A program made the translations under genes and the position numbers. Below, in pieces: positions 1 to 6,302 of a stretch of 20,215 nt of DNA. Location of the stretch: positions 1 through 20,215 of the forward strand of contig CAZCZZ010000068.1 of assembly GCA_964503335.1 (NCBI GenBank), written 5' to 3'. The notes beneath the pieces are model-generated. The model made no database searches. It was not told the origin of the DNA and saw only the letters and a program-made list of their open reading frames with translations. Origin of the DNA: CAZCZZ01 sp964503335. Its GTDB lineage: Bacteria; Verrucomicrobiota; Kiritimatiellia; CAIVKH01. How positions within the stretch are numbered: the stretch's first letter is position 1; the number at the start of each line of letters is the position of its first letter.

Positions 1-46
1 CGTCCATCACGCCACGGGCGTGATGGCATTCTACCGATCTCTCCGC
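1..46 (-). pseudogene. tRNA-Gly-like repeat unit, cut by window start
   Basis: This is the 5' part of the tRNA-like segment as read on the minus strand: a degenerate acceptor 5' strand and D region, then the palindromic arm at 4-26 (CCATCACGCC, 3-nt loop, GGCGTGATGG). The T arm and CCA end would lie before base 1. What is visible matches the complete units at 69-144 and 167-242. Confidence 0.8.
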
Positions 47-68
47 TGCTTCCGTTCTACCTGCAAAT

Positions 69-144
69 TGGAGCGGGAGATGGGAGTCGAACCCACGACG
101 TCCATCACGCCACGGGCGTGATGGCATTCTACCGATCTCTCCGC
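69..144 (-). pseudogene. tRNA-Gly-like unit with palindromic anticodon arm
   Basis: The 76-nt segment keeps the T arm, the acceptor 3' strand CTCCCGC, discriminator T and an encoded CCA, all identical to the adjacent tRNA-Gly. The 5' acceptor strand can still pair over 7 bp if one A is bulged. The D region is shortened and no longer forms the D stem. The anticodon arm is replaced by a perfect 10-bp hairpin with a 3-nt loop (102-124), so no usable anticodon remains. It cannot be a normal decoding tRNA. Whether it is transcribed or processed cannot be told from sequence. Confidence 0.85.
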
Positions 145-166
145 TGCTTCCGTCCTGCCTGCAAAT

Positions 167-242
167 TGGAGCGGGAGATGGGAGTCGAACCCACGACGTC
201 CATCACGCCACGGGCGTGATGGCATTCTACCGATCTCTCCGC
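167..242 (-). pseudogene. tRNA-Gly-like unit with palindromic anticodon arm
   Basis: This copy is identical over its 76 nt to the unit at 69-144: intact T arm and CCTCCCGC-type 3' acceptor strand, encoded CCA, reduced D region, and the 10-bp palindrome at 200-222 in place of the anticodon arm. It lies 22 nt downstream of the genuine tRNA-Gly in the direction of transcription, so it would be co-transcribed with it. The outer three base pairs of the palindrome (CCA/TGG) are those of the real tRNA-Gly anticodon stem, which shows where the replacement happened. Confidence 0.85.
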
Positions 243-264
243 TGCTTCCGTCCTGCCTGCAAAT

Positions 265-340
<76 letters not shown>

Positions 341-370
341 CTCCGAAAACAAATCCGTCAGAACCTGTCA

Positions 371-422
371 GACGTTCATAACGCCTCGGCGTGATGGCAT
401 TTTACAACTGAATTACCCCCGC
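371..422 (-). pseudogene. 5' half tRNA-Gly remnant with palindromic arm
   Basis: On the minus strand this 52-nt segment starts like tRNA-Gly (GCGGGGG, then TAATTCAG) and runs through a D arm with one broken pair. It then enters a variant of the palindrome seen in the array: CCATCACGCC, then GAG, then an arm with mismatches near its end. It stops at the variable-region sequence ACGTC; no T arm or 3' acceptor strand follows in 340-370. It is therefore an independent, older or truncated member of the same family, placed upstream of the intact tRNA gene. Confidence 0.75.
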
Positions 423-440
423 TGAGTACTGCTGCGAACC

Positions 441-716
441 TTAGGCCTGTGTTGTGGAAATGTCCAGTGACGATGACTTTTGCGTATCGGCCAGGAATCG
501 CCTCGCCCCTCTCTTCTTGATTCTTCTCTCCAGAACGCGTGCCTCACCTTCAGATTCTACCGCTATTTCATGCACCAGAGACCAGTCGTCCGCACGGCTA
601 GTCCAACCTCTCTCGGCGTCCCGATGCTGTGCGATCCGGGCTTCGACGTCGCGCGAGAACCCGACGTAGTAGCGATCCATTGAAACGGAATAGAGAATGT
701 AGACAAAGAAGCTCAT
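441..716 (-). CDS. GIY-YIG domain protein
   Basis: The 91-residue product is a stand-alone GIY-YIG nuclease-like domain of the small UvrC-N type. The GIY-equivalent VYI is at residues 5-7 and the YIG-equivalent YVG at 17-19. The conserved Arg and His follow in the helix RDVEARIAQH (22-31), and the probable metal-binding Glu is E63 in the helix rich in Arg and Lys. The ATG at 716 puts the domain right at the N-terminus, as is usual for the family, and leaves 10 bases after the upstream stop; a start at 746 would add a 10-residue tail overlapping the upstream gene. Family members are thought to cut or bind DNA, but for these short forms the role is largely unknown. It is the last protein gene of the 441-1529 group. 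Confidence 0.85.
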   Translation of the reverse strand: MSFFVYILYSVSMDRYYVGFSRDVEARIAQHRDAERGWTSRADDWSLVHEIAVESEGEARVLERRIKKRGARRFLADTQKSSSLDISTTQA

Positions 717-726
717 ACGCCGCGAT

Positions 727-1020
727 CTATGGCTCCCAGCGCTCATGCGCGGTCACGTCTGTTCCGAAGCCTGCGGCGACGAGCACATCGCGCCAGTCGA
801 TCTGGGCTTCGTGGACCCAGTGCTGGAGTTTATCGATCCGACCGCCGGATAGCTTGAGCACGGCGTATCGGATGCGCTCGAGATCGGCGGGGCTGGATCG
901 CTGATAGAAGGGAAGGTTGTCTGCGCAGTGTTCGACAAGGATTGCTCGAGCTTCATCCAGGCGTGACGGCTTGAAGACCCGTTGGAGTCGTTGCTCGGTA
1001 TTGTCGGAGAGGACGATCAT
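727..1020 (-). CDS. Small conserved-looking protein of unknown function
   Basis: I do not recognise this 97-residue protein. It is soluble, with no signal peptide or membrane segment. It looks mostly helical, with charged helices around residues 8-34, 44-60 and 62-84. The segments RVFKPSRLDEARAIL and GGRIDKLQHWVHEAQIDWRD look like conserved family blocks rather than random reading. ATG 1020 lies 14 bases after the CBS-protein stop, and the gene ends 10 bases before the GIY-YIG start, so translation is probably coupled with both neighbours. No clear Shine-Dalgarno is seen. An upstream in-frame start at 1113 would overlap the CBS gene by about 80 bases and is unlikely. Confidence 0.65.
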   Translation of the reverse strand: MIVLSDNTEQRLQRVFKPSRLDEARAILVEHCADNLPFYQRSSPADLERIRYAVLKLSGGRIDKLQHWVHEAQIDWRDVLVAAGFGTDVTAHERWEP

Positions 1021-1034
1021 CCGACACCGACACG

Positions 1035-1529
1035 CTACGTCGTCCCGCCGTGCGTCTGCTTGCTGTCGAGCACCGCCTGCATCTCGGGCGTGATGTACTT
1101 GGAGTCGGTCCACTGCTTCTTGGCTTGGGGACTCTCAAGCATCTTGCGGCTGGTCAGGAGCACGTCATGGCGACTGACCTGCCCGACGAGGACTCCATCA
1201 TCCAGCACCGGAAGCCGCCGGAACGTGTTCTTCATCAACACATCGGCCACCTTGAAAACATCCGCATCGGCGTCGATCGTCGTGACCGTCTTGGACATAT
1301 AGTCGGCGACCTGCCCGCCCGCGAGGTCGAAGAAGGCCCCGTTGACGAATACGCGCAGGCAGTCCTTTTCGGAGATAATCCCGAGAAGCCTCTTGTTTTC
1401 ATCCACGACGGGCGCGCCCGAGATGTGATGCTTGATCAGGATGTCGATCGCTTCGTAGATGTCCATGTCCGGACGTAGCGTAATCAGGGACTTTGCCATG
1501 AAGTCGCGTGCTACAGGTACTTGTGACAT
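1035..1529 (-). CDS. CBS-pair domain protein
   Basis: The 164-residue protein is almost entirely a Bateman module: CBS1 at about residues 8-61 (with the SGAPVVDENKRLLGIISEKD core) and CBS2 at about 75-128 (RRLPVLDDGVLVGQVSRHD). Such modules bind adenosine nucleotides or S-adenosylmethionine and usually regulate another protein. No catalytic domain is attached here, so the partner is unknown. A Lys-rich tail of about 35 residues follows. ATG 1529 is well supported by a strong Shine-Dalgarno. The gene is 80 bases downstream of the oppF stop on the same strand and starts a group of three small genes, so it could be read from the transporter operon or from its own promoter. Confidence 0.9.
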   Translation of the reverse strand: MSQVPVARDFMAKSLITLRPDMDIYEAIDILIKHHISGAPVVDENKRLLGIISEKDCLRVFVNGAFFDLAGGQVADYMSKTVTTIDADADVFKVADVLMKNTFRRLPVLDDGVLVGQVSRHDVLLTSRKMLESPQAKKQWTDSKYITPEMQAVLDSKQTHGGTT

Positions 1530-1536
1530 TGCCTGT

Positions 1537-1541
1537 CCTCC
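1537..1541 (-). promoter_or_regulatory. Shine-Dalgarno of the CBS protein
   Basis: GGAGG on the minus strand lies 7 nt before the ATG at 1529. It fixes the start of the CBS-pair gene and marks an efficient initiation site. Confidence 0.75.
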
Positions 1542-1609
1542 ACCATTGCAGCCTGCCCCGCGACCCGGACGACCGCCTTGAACGCGGTGTCAGCGCTGCC
1601 CTCTTGTCC

Positions 1610-2581
1610 TCACGATACACCGCGCGCGTGAAGGTGACAATGCACCTTTACGCCATCGACCAGACTTTCTTCCGGACGCTGGACGTGACAGATTGGAAGG
1701 ACTTTGTGGCAGCGCGGATGGAACGGACAGCCTCCGGGCGGGTTCGCCGGTGACGGCATCTCACCGCCAAGGACAATGCGCGACCGCTTGTCCGAACCGG
1801 GCACGGGAATCGCCGATAACAGAGCCTCGGTATAAGGGTGTTTCGGTGAATCGAAAACCTTAGCCACCGGCCCTGTCTCCACGATGCGCCCCAGATACAT
1901 GACCGCAACGCGCTGTGCGATGAAGCGCACAACGCCTAGGTCGTGCGAGATGAAGAGATAGGACAGGTTGTAGCGGTCCTTGAGATCCAGCAGCAGGTTG
2001 ATGATCTGGGCCTGCACCGACACATCAAGCGCACTGACGGCCTCGTCGCAGACCATGAGCGAGGGCCGGAGTGAAAGCGCGCGGGCGATGTTGATGCGCT
2101 GCCGCTGGCCGCCGGAAAACTCGAACGGATAGCGATGAAAAGCAGACGCATCCAAACCCACATCATTCAGCAGCCGGGCCGCGGCATCCTCGCGGGATCC
2201 TTCCAGCAGGCCGTGCTCGATGATGCCCTCCGTCAGGATATCCAGAACCGTCATGCGCGGATTCAGCGAAGCCTGCGGGTCCTGGAAGATCATCTGGATA
2301 TCGCGCCGCAGCGCCTTCGGCCGGTGACGACCCGGAAGCGGATGGCCGCGAAACCGGAGGGTTCCTTCCCGTGCCGTTTCGAGTCCGACCAGCGTTCGCC
2401 CCAGCGTCGTCTTGCCACACCCGGACTCACCAACGAGGCCAAGCGTCTCGCCCTCGTTGATCGTCAGCGAAACGTCGGTCACGGCTTTGACGTGTCCACT
2501 CACCCGCCCCATCACGCCGCTGCGGATCGGAAACCAGGTCGACACATTCTCGATTTCCAGGAGTGGCGTGTTGTCGCTCAC
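1610..2581 (-). CDS. oppF: Oligopeptide ABC transporter ATPase, OppF-like
   Basis: Cytoplasmic ATPase subunit of a peptide importer, 323 residues. Visible motifs: Walker A GESGCGKT (51-58), Q-loop Q100, signature FSGGQ (155-159), Walker B LMVCDE (175-180), H-loop H213. A C-terminal oligopeptide-transporter extension follows with the Cys set C285, C291, C298 and C315, which in OppD/OppF-type proteins can hold an iron-sulfur cluster. The GTG start at 2581 overlaps the oppD stop as GTGA and has an AGAGGTGA Shine-Dalgarno just upstream, so the two ATPases are translationally coupled. A longer in-frame reading to 2698 lies inside oppD and has no merit. It is last in the operon yejB-yejE-oppD-oppF. 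In enterobacterial Yej systems the two ATPase halves are fused as YejF. Confidence 0.95.
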   Translation of the reverse strand: MSDNTPLLEIENVSTWFPIRSGVMGRVSGHVKAVTDVSLTINEGETLGLVGESGCGKTTLGRTLVGLETAREGTLRFRGHPLPGRHRPKALRRDIQMIFQDPQASLNPRMTVLDILTEGIIEHGLLEGSREDAAARLLNDVGLDASAFHRYPFEFSGGQRQRINIARALSLRPSLMVCDEAVSALDVSVQAQIINLLLDLKDRYNLSYLFISHDLGVVRFIAQRVAVMYLGRIVETGPVAKVFDSPKHPYTEALLSAIPVPGSDKRSRIVLGGEMPSPANPPGGCPFHPRCHKVLPICHVQRPEESLVDGVKVHCHLHARGVS

Positions 2582-3549
2582 GGAATCACCTCTCCGGCGC
2601 GGAAGCAGCGCGCTTGTTGCGCGGCGACTTGGACCATGTCCGGCATCTGCGCCCGGCACCTGTCCAGCACAAGCGGACACCGGTCCGCGAAGTGACAACC
2701 CTCCGGGTACTGCAGCGGCGACGGCACTTGTCCCGGAATCGACGCCAGGCGCGAGCCGCCGGAAACCAGCCTCGGCATGGAGCGAAGCAGGCCCTGCGTG
2801 TACGGGTGCGCTGGTCGCGCAAACACATCGCGCACAGTCCCCTCCTCCACCACCTGCGCGGCATACATCACAAGGACCCGGTCACACATCTCCCAGATCG
2901 CGCCCATGTCGTGCGTGATCAGCAGCAGGGAGGTCTTTCCCGCCGTCATGGTCCGGAGCAGGTCGAAGATCTGGGCCTGGATCGTCACATCCAGCGCCGT
3001 GGTCGGTTCGTCCGCAATGATCAGGTCCGGGTCCAGCATCAGCGCCATCGCAATCATCACGCGCTGCCGCATGCCGCCGGAGAGTTGAAAGGGATACCGA
3101 TCGATGTTGCTTTCCGCATCGGGAATGCCCACGCGCTTGATCCAGTCGATCGCCTTGCGGCGCGCCTCCTCCGTGGAAATATCGCCATGGAGCTGCTGGG
3201 TCTCGATCAACTGGCGCTCGATCTTCTGCAACGGCGACAGGGCTGTCATGGGTTCCTGGAAGATCATGCTGATGCGACGCCCACGGAGGGATCGCAGCGC
3301 ATCGCGCGGCATCGACAGGATATCGCTGCCGTTGAAGAGGATCTTTCCGCTGTCGAACCGGCCCGGCGGCGACGCGATCAAGCGCAGGATGCTGAGCGCG
3401 GTCACGCTTTTGCCGCAGCCCGACTCCCCCACGAGACCAAGCGTCTCGCCGGGCATGACATCGAACGACACGTGGTCGACCGCGCGCACCACGCCTTCGT
3501 CCGTATGGAAGCTGACGCTCAAATCCTGGATGGAAAGCAACGGTTCCAT
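2578..3549 (-). CDS. oppD: Oligopeptide ABC transporter ATPase, OppD-like
   Basis: Second ATPase of the peptide importer, 323 residues. Walker A GESGCGKS (41-48), Q-loop Q98, signature LSGGM (156-160), Walker B LIIADE (176-181) and H-loop H213 are all present, so it should be an active ATPase. The C-terminal substrate-specific extension carries C285, C291, C298 and C315, at the same spacing as in the neighbouring OppF-like protein. ATG 3549 follows the yejE stop by 2 bases and is preceded by a GGAG ribosome-binding site about 7 nt away. The stop overlaps the oppF GTG. With oppF it would form the nucleotide-binding heterodimer for the YejB/YejE channel. Confidence 0.95.
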   Translation of the reverse strand: MEPLLSIQDLSVSFHTDEGVVRAVDHVSFDVMPGETLGLVGESGCGKSVTALSILRLIASPPGRFDSGKILFNGSDILSMPRDALRSLRGRRISMIFQEPMTALSPLQKIERQLIETQQLHGDISTEEARRKAIDWIKRVGIPDAESNIDRYPFQLSGGMRQRVMIAMALMLDPDLIIADEPTTALDVTIQAQIFDLLRTMTAGKTSLLLITHDMGAIWEMCDRVLVMYAAQVVEEGTVRDVFARPAHPYTQGLLRSMPRLVSGGSRLASIPGQVPSPLQYPEGCHFADRCPLVLDRCRAQMPDMVQVAAQQARCFRAGEVIP

Positions 3550-3551
3550 TT

Positions 3552-5144
3552 CTACTCCAACCTCGAAAATCGTCTCGGATCAAACGCCGCCCGGACCCCC
3601 TCGCCGATGAATGTGCCCAAGAGCATCACGGAGAAAAGCGCGAGCGATGGATACAGCGTCAGCCACCATGCCCAGTTGTACTCCTGCGCCTGCGACAGGA
3701 GTTCGCCCCAACTTGCGGTCGGAGGCGGGATGCCAAAGCCGAGAAAATCCAGCGCGGCCAGCGTGCCCACTGCCGCCACCAGCGAGAACGGGAAGAACGT
3801 GATGATCGGGACGAGGGCGTTCGGGAAGATGTGCCGCCACATGATTTTGTGATGCGACAGGCCAAGACATTGCGCGGCTTCGACGAAGGGCAGCTTCCGC
3901 AGCTTCAGGAACTCGGCCCGGATGTAGTACGACAACCCGATCCAGTTGAAGAGCGCGTAGCAGACCAGCAGCAGCGTGAAGCTTCGGCCGAAGACCGAGC
4001 CCAGCAGCATGATGATGTAGAGCACCGGAAGCGTTTCCCAGATTTCCGTGATGCGCTGGCCGAACAGATCAATGCGTCCTCCAAAGTAGCCCTGCGTGGC
4101 CCCGATGAAAGCGCCCAACGCCGTCGAAACGCCCACCAGCAGCAGGGCGAAGGTGAGCGATGTGCGGAAACCGTAGATGATGCGCGCCAACACATCACGG
4201 CCTGCGCTGTCGATGCCTAGCGGATGTCCCTCCACCGGGCGGAACGGAAATCGCACGTCTTCGCGGATGAAGCTGACGCGATGCCTCCCCGACGAGAGCT
4301 GCGCGGCAAGCGGTTCCACCACCCCGTCAAAGCGAGACACCGCAGCCGCTGCGATGCGGGACTTCTCAGCATCCTCCACCGAGCTCCAGATTGCGCCGCG
4401 GTCCTTCACGACGTTTCCCGATCGATCGAATTCAATCTGTGCCGCATTGCGGCGTGCGGGCACTTCGCTGCGAAGCGATAAGCGGACAGTCTTCGGCGGC
4501 TGCGAACGGGATGCAAACGCCGCGAGCGACAACACTACATCCCTCCCGTCCGCCAGCTTGACGGGCAGCGCGATCGTTTCGGCCGACTCGTTCCGGAACC
4601 GACGTTCCACGGCACTCCGGAACGCATCTGATACGGAAACCACGGTTTCAAGCTTCACACCGTCGTCGAGTCCCCGCAGCAACTCCTTTTCGCCGGCCGT
4701 GCGCGCAACCGATCCATCGGGCCGGATATCCACGCTCGCCACGAGCGGTTCTGCGATGAACGAGGCCGTGATGAGATCGGGCAGCTTCACCGCCGAAGGT
4801 GGAAGCGTCTCGCGCGGCCCGAAGGGCACGGGAGGGAAGACCATCAGGTTCTGAGGCGATGCCTTGAAGCGTTCGCTCATCTTCAGCGCCTTGAAATTGG
4901 GGCGCGTATTTACGCCGTCCGCGAGAATCTCGTTCTGCGAGTACGTGAACAAGACGGGCGCAAACCAGCGTCCTTCGAATCGCATCAACAGCGGCTTCTC
5001 GTTCGCGACCAGCTCGGAGGCCAGGCTGACACCGTAGAGGACGACGAGGATCCAGAACGACCAGTACGCGCGCTTCATTTCCGCAAAGCGAGCGATGCGC
5101 TTGCGGGTGATCGGGTGCAGGTGGCTGGTGAAGAAACGGGTCAT
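3552..5144 (-). CDS. yejE: Peptide ABC transporter permease, YejE-like, with enlarged periplasmic region
   Basis: Inner-membrane permease, 530 residues. The N-terminus resembles E. coli YejE (arginine-rich start, first membrane segment at about 30-45, then SELVANEKPLL). The C-terminal BPD_transp_1 permease domain begins near residue 305 (HPLGIDSAGRDVLARIIYG) and contains the ATPase-contacting EAA loop EAAQCLGLSHHKIMWRH (422-438). It ends with FIGEGVRAAFDP. Enterobacterial YejE is, from memory, about 340 residues; the extra length here is about 185 residues at about 110-295, between the first membrane helix and the permease domain, probably periplasmic. ATG 5144 overlaps the yejB stop as ATGA. 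A longer in-frame reading up to 5531 lies inside yejB and is not real. Confidence 0.93.
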   Translation of the reverse strand: MTRFFTSHLHPITRKRIARFAEMKRAYWSFWILVVLYGVSLASELVANEKPLLMRFEGRWFAPVLFTYSQNEILADGVNTRPNFKALKMSERFKASPQNLMVFPPVPFGPRETLPPSAVKLPDLITASFIAEPLVASVDIRPDGSVARTAGEKELLRGLDDGVKLETVVSVSDAFRSAVERRFRNESAETIALPVKLADGRDVVLSLAAFASRSQPPKTVRLSLRSEVPARRNAAQIEFDRSGNVVKDRGAIWSSVEDAEKSRIAAAAVSRFDGVVEPLAAQLSSGRHRVSFIREDVRFPFRPVEGHPLGIDSAGRDVLARIIYGFRTSLTFALLLVGVSTALGAFIGATQGYFGGRIDLFGQRITEIWETLPVLYIIMLLGSVFGRSFTLLLVCYALFNWIGLSYYIRAEFLKLRKLPFVEAAQCLGLSHHKIMWRHIFPNALVPIITFFPFSLVAAVGTLAALDFLGFGIPPPTASWGELLSQAQEYNWAWWLTLYPSLALFSVMLLGTFIGEGVRAAFDPRRFSRLE

Positions 5145-6172
5145 CGCTGGAAGTTGATGCGCGGGTCGATAAGGACGTAGCAGAAGTCCGACACGATTCG
5201 TCCGAAGAGCTGCAGGAGGGACGTGAGGGCAAGGATGCCCATGAACAGCGCGTAATCGCGAGTGACGATCGCATCGAGACTCAGCCGGCCCATGCCTGGG
5301 ATTTCGAAGACTTTCTCGATCAGGACGGAGCCGGCGAAGAAGACCGACAAAATGCCGCCGAACCCCGTCGCGATGGGAATGAGCGCGTTCCGGAGTGCAT
5401 GACGCCAGACGGCAAGGCGGAGGCTTCCGCCCCGCGCGATGACGGTTCGCATGTAGTCCTGTCCGATCTGCTCGAGCAATGAGTTCTTCATCAGGAGCGT
5501 CAGCACGGCGAAATCGCCAGCGATATAACAAAGCAGCGGGAGGAACATGTGCATGAAGAGGTCGGAGATCTTTCCACCGAGCGTGAGCTGGTCGAAGGTG
5601 TCGGAGGTGAACCCCGACACCGGGAAGATATCGAGGGCATGGTCATTCGTGCCGCAGAGCAACATCTTCAACACCATGCCCATGGCGAAGGCTGGAATGG
5701 CGTAACCGGTGAACACCACGGCGCTGGAGGCCCAGTCGAACACCGTGCCATGGCGCAACGCCTTGGCGATGCCCAGCGGGATGCAGATGAGATAGGTCAG
5801 GACGAGGCTTGTGATGCCGAAGATCAGGGACACAGGGAAGCGTGACCGGATCATCTCCCACACCGTCTTGTTCGGGTACTTATAGGAATCCACCGCCATC
5901 CCGATGCGGTCATGCACGAGCCAGGTCCAGTAGCGGACGAGGACGGGCTTATCGAAGCCGAAGTGTTCCTTCAGCGCCTTGATCTGCTCGGGGCCGACGC
6001 TGGATCCGGCCTTTGCGACGCCCGAACCGTCGATGCCACGCATCTGCATCAGCGCCTGCTCGACAGGACCGCCGGGAACGAACTGGCAGAGCGTAAAACA
6101 GACGAGTGTGATGCCAATAAAGGTCGGCACGACCAGGAGAAAGCGCCGCAGGAAGTAACTCCACCGATCCAT
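5141..6172 (-). CDS. yejB: Peptide ABC transporter permease, YejB-like
   Basis: Inner-membrane permease of 343 residues and first gene of the transporter operon. It has an N-terminal membrane helix right after the start (FLLVVPTFIGITLVCF), the motif FVPGGPVEQAL, a periplasmic stretch with GFDKPVLVRYWTWL, and the multi-helix BPD_transp_1 domain. The C-terminus VSDFCYVLIDPRINF closely follows that of YejB (DISYTLVDPRIDF), which is why I favour the Yej over the Opp or Dpp branch. The EAA loop is degenerate (MRTVIARGGSLRLAVWRHALRNAL shows the conserved G and the NA). ATG 6172 matches the family N-terminus; no strong ribosome-binding site is seen there, and a start at 6220 would add 16 residues. 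E. coli Yej imports microcin C and peptides; the substrate here is unknown. Confidence 0.92.
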   Translation of the reverse strand: MDRWSYFLRRFLLVVPTFIGITLVCFTLCQFVPGGPVEQALMQMRGIDGSGVAKAGSSVGPEQIKALKEHFGFDKPVLVRYWTWLVHDRIGMAVDSYKYPNKTVWEMIRSRFPVSLIFGITSLVLTYLICIPLGIAKALRHGTVFDWASSAVVFTGYAIPAFAMGMVLKMLLCGTNDHALDIFPVSGFTSDTFDQLTLGGKISDLFMHMFLPLLCYIAGDFAVLTLLMKNSLLEQIGQDYMRTVIARGGSLRLAVWRHALRNALIPIATGFGGILSVFFAGSVLIEKVFEIPGMGRLSLDAIVTRDYALFMGILALTSLLQLFGRIVSDFCYVLIDPRINFQR

Positions 6173-6246
6173 GTTTAATCTATGCTCACTCCCCGTTCCC
6201 GCGTCCATCCGGAAAGACATCCAGCCAGCGTCATTCGGCCCTGCCC

Positions 6247-6275
6247 TTGCAAAGAAGCCTCTTCACGGGTACTTT
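6247..6275 (+). promoter_or_regulatory. Possible sigma-70-type promoter of the secreted protein
   Basis: TTGCAA (6247-6252), a 17-base spacer and TACTTT (6270-6275) lie about 28 bases before the start at 6303 in the divergent 130-base gap with yejB. The match to consensus is moderate and it is judged by eye only. Confidence 0.35.
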
Positions 6276-6287
6276 CCTCCTCAGCTC

Positions 6288-6293
6288 AAGGGG
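6288..6293 (+). promoter_or_regulatory. Shine-Dalgarno deciding the start at 6303
   Basis: AAGGGG ends 9 nt before ATG 6303 but only 3 nt before the in-frame ATG 6297, so it favours the second ATG. Confidence 0.6.
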
Positions 6294-6302
6294 TTTATGC
6301 AC

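Larger units (their letters stand above)
1..264 (-). repeat. 98-bp tandem array of tRNA-Gly-derived units
   Basis: The same block recurs with a period of exactly 98 bases (the A-rich junction starts at 65, 163 and 261). Read on the minus strand, each unit is a 76-nt tRNA-like segment followed by a 22-nt spacer. The spacer after the real tRNA-Gly (243-264) is identical to the one at 145-166; the one at 47-68 differs at two positions. Two tRNA-like segments are complete and one is cut by the window edge, so the array probably continues beyond base 1. The copies are otherwise identical, which implies recent amplification, homogenisation, or an assembly effect. What the array does is not known from sequence. 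Confidence 0.9.

Noticed and set aside
1..264. CRISPR array
   Set aside because: The whole 98-bp unit repeats without unique spacers, and the repeat is clearly tRNA-derived.
1087..1095. Another copy of the GGCGTGATG palindrome arm
   Set aside because: It is inside the CBS-protein coding sequence, has no matching partner arm, and a 9-base match is expected by chance.
1572..1588. Hairpin after oppF as a terminator
   Set aside because: Only 5 base pairs with a 7-base loop and no T run on the minus strand; too weak to call.
2563..3852. Long plus-strand open frame of 429 codons across oppD
   Set aside because: It is antisense to oppD and the end of yejE, is rich in Arg and His as GC-rich shadow frames are, and resembles no protein.
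5145..5531. N-terminal extension of the YejE-like permease
   Set aside because: The extra 129 codons overlap yejB in another frame, are Arg and Pro rich without membrane character, and the ATGA overlap start at 5144 fits the family.
6173..6200. Promoter for yejB with TAGATT directly before the start
   Set aside because: It would place the transcription start at or inside the gene and no -35 element is found at proper spacing.
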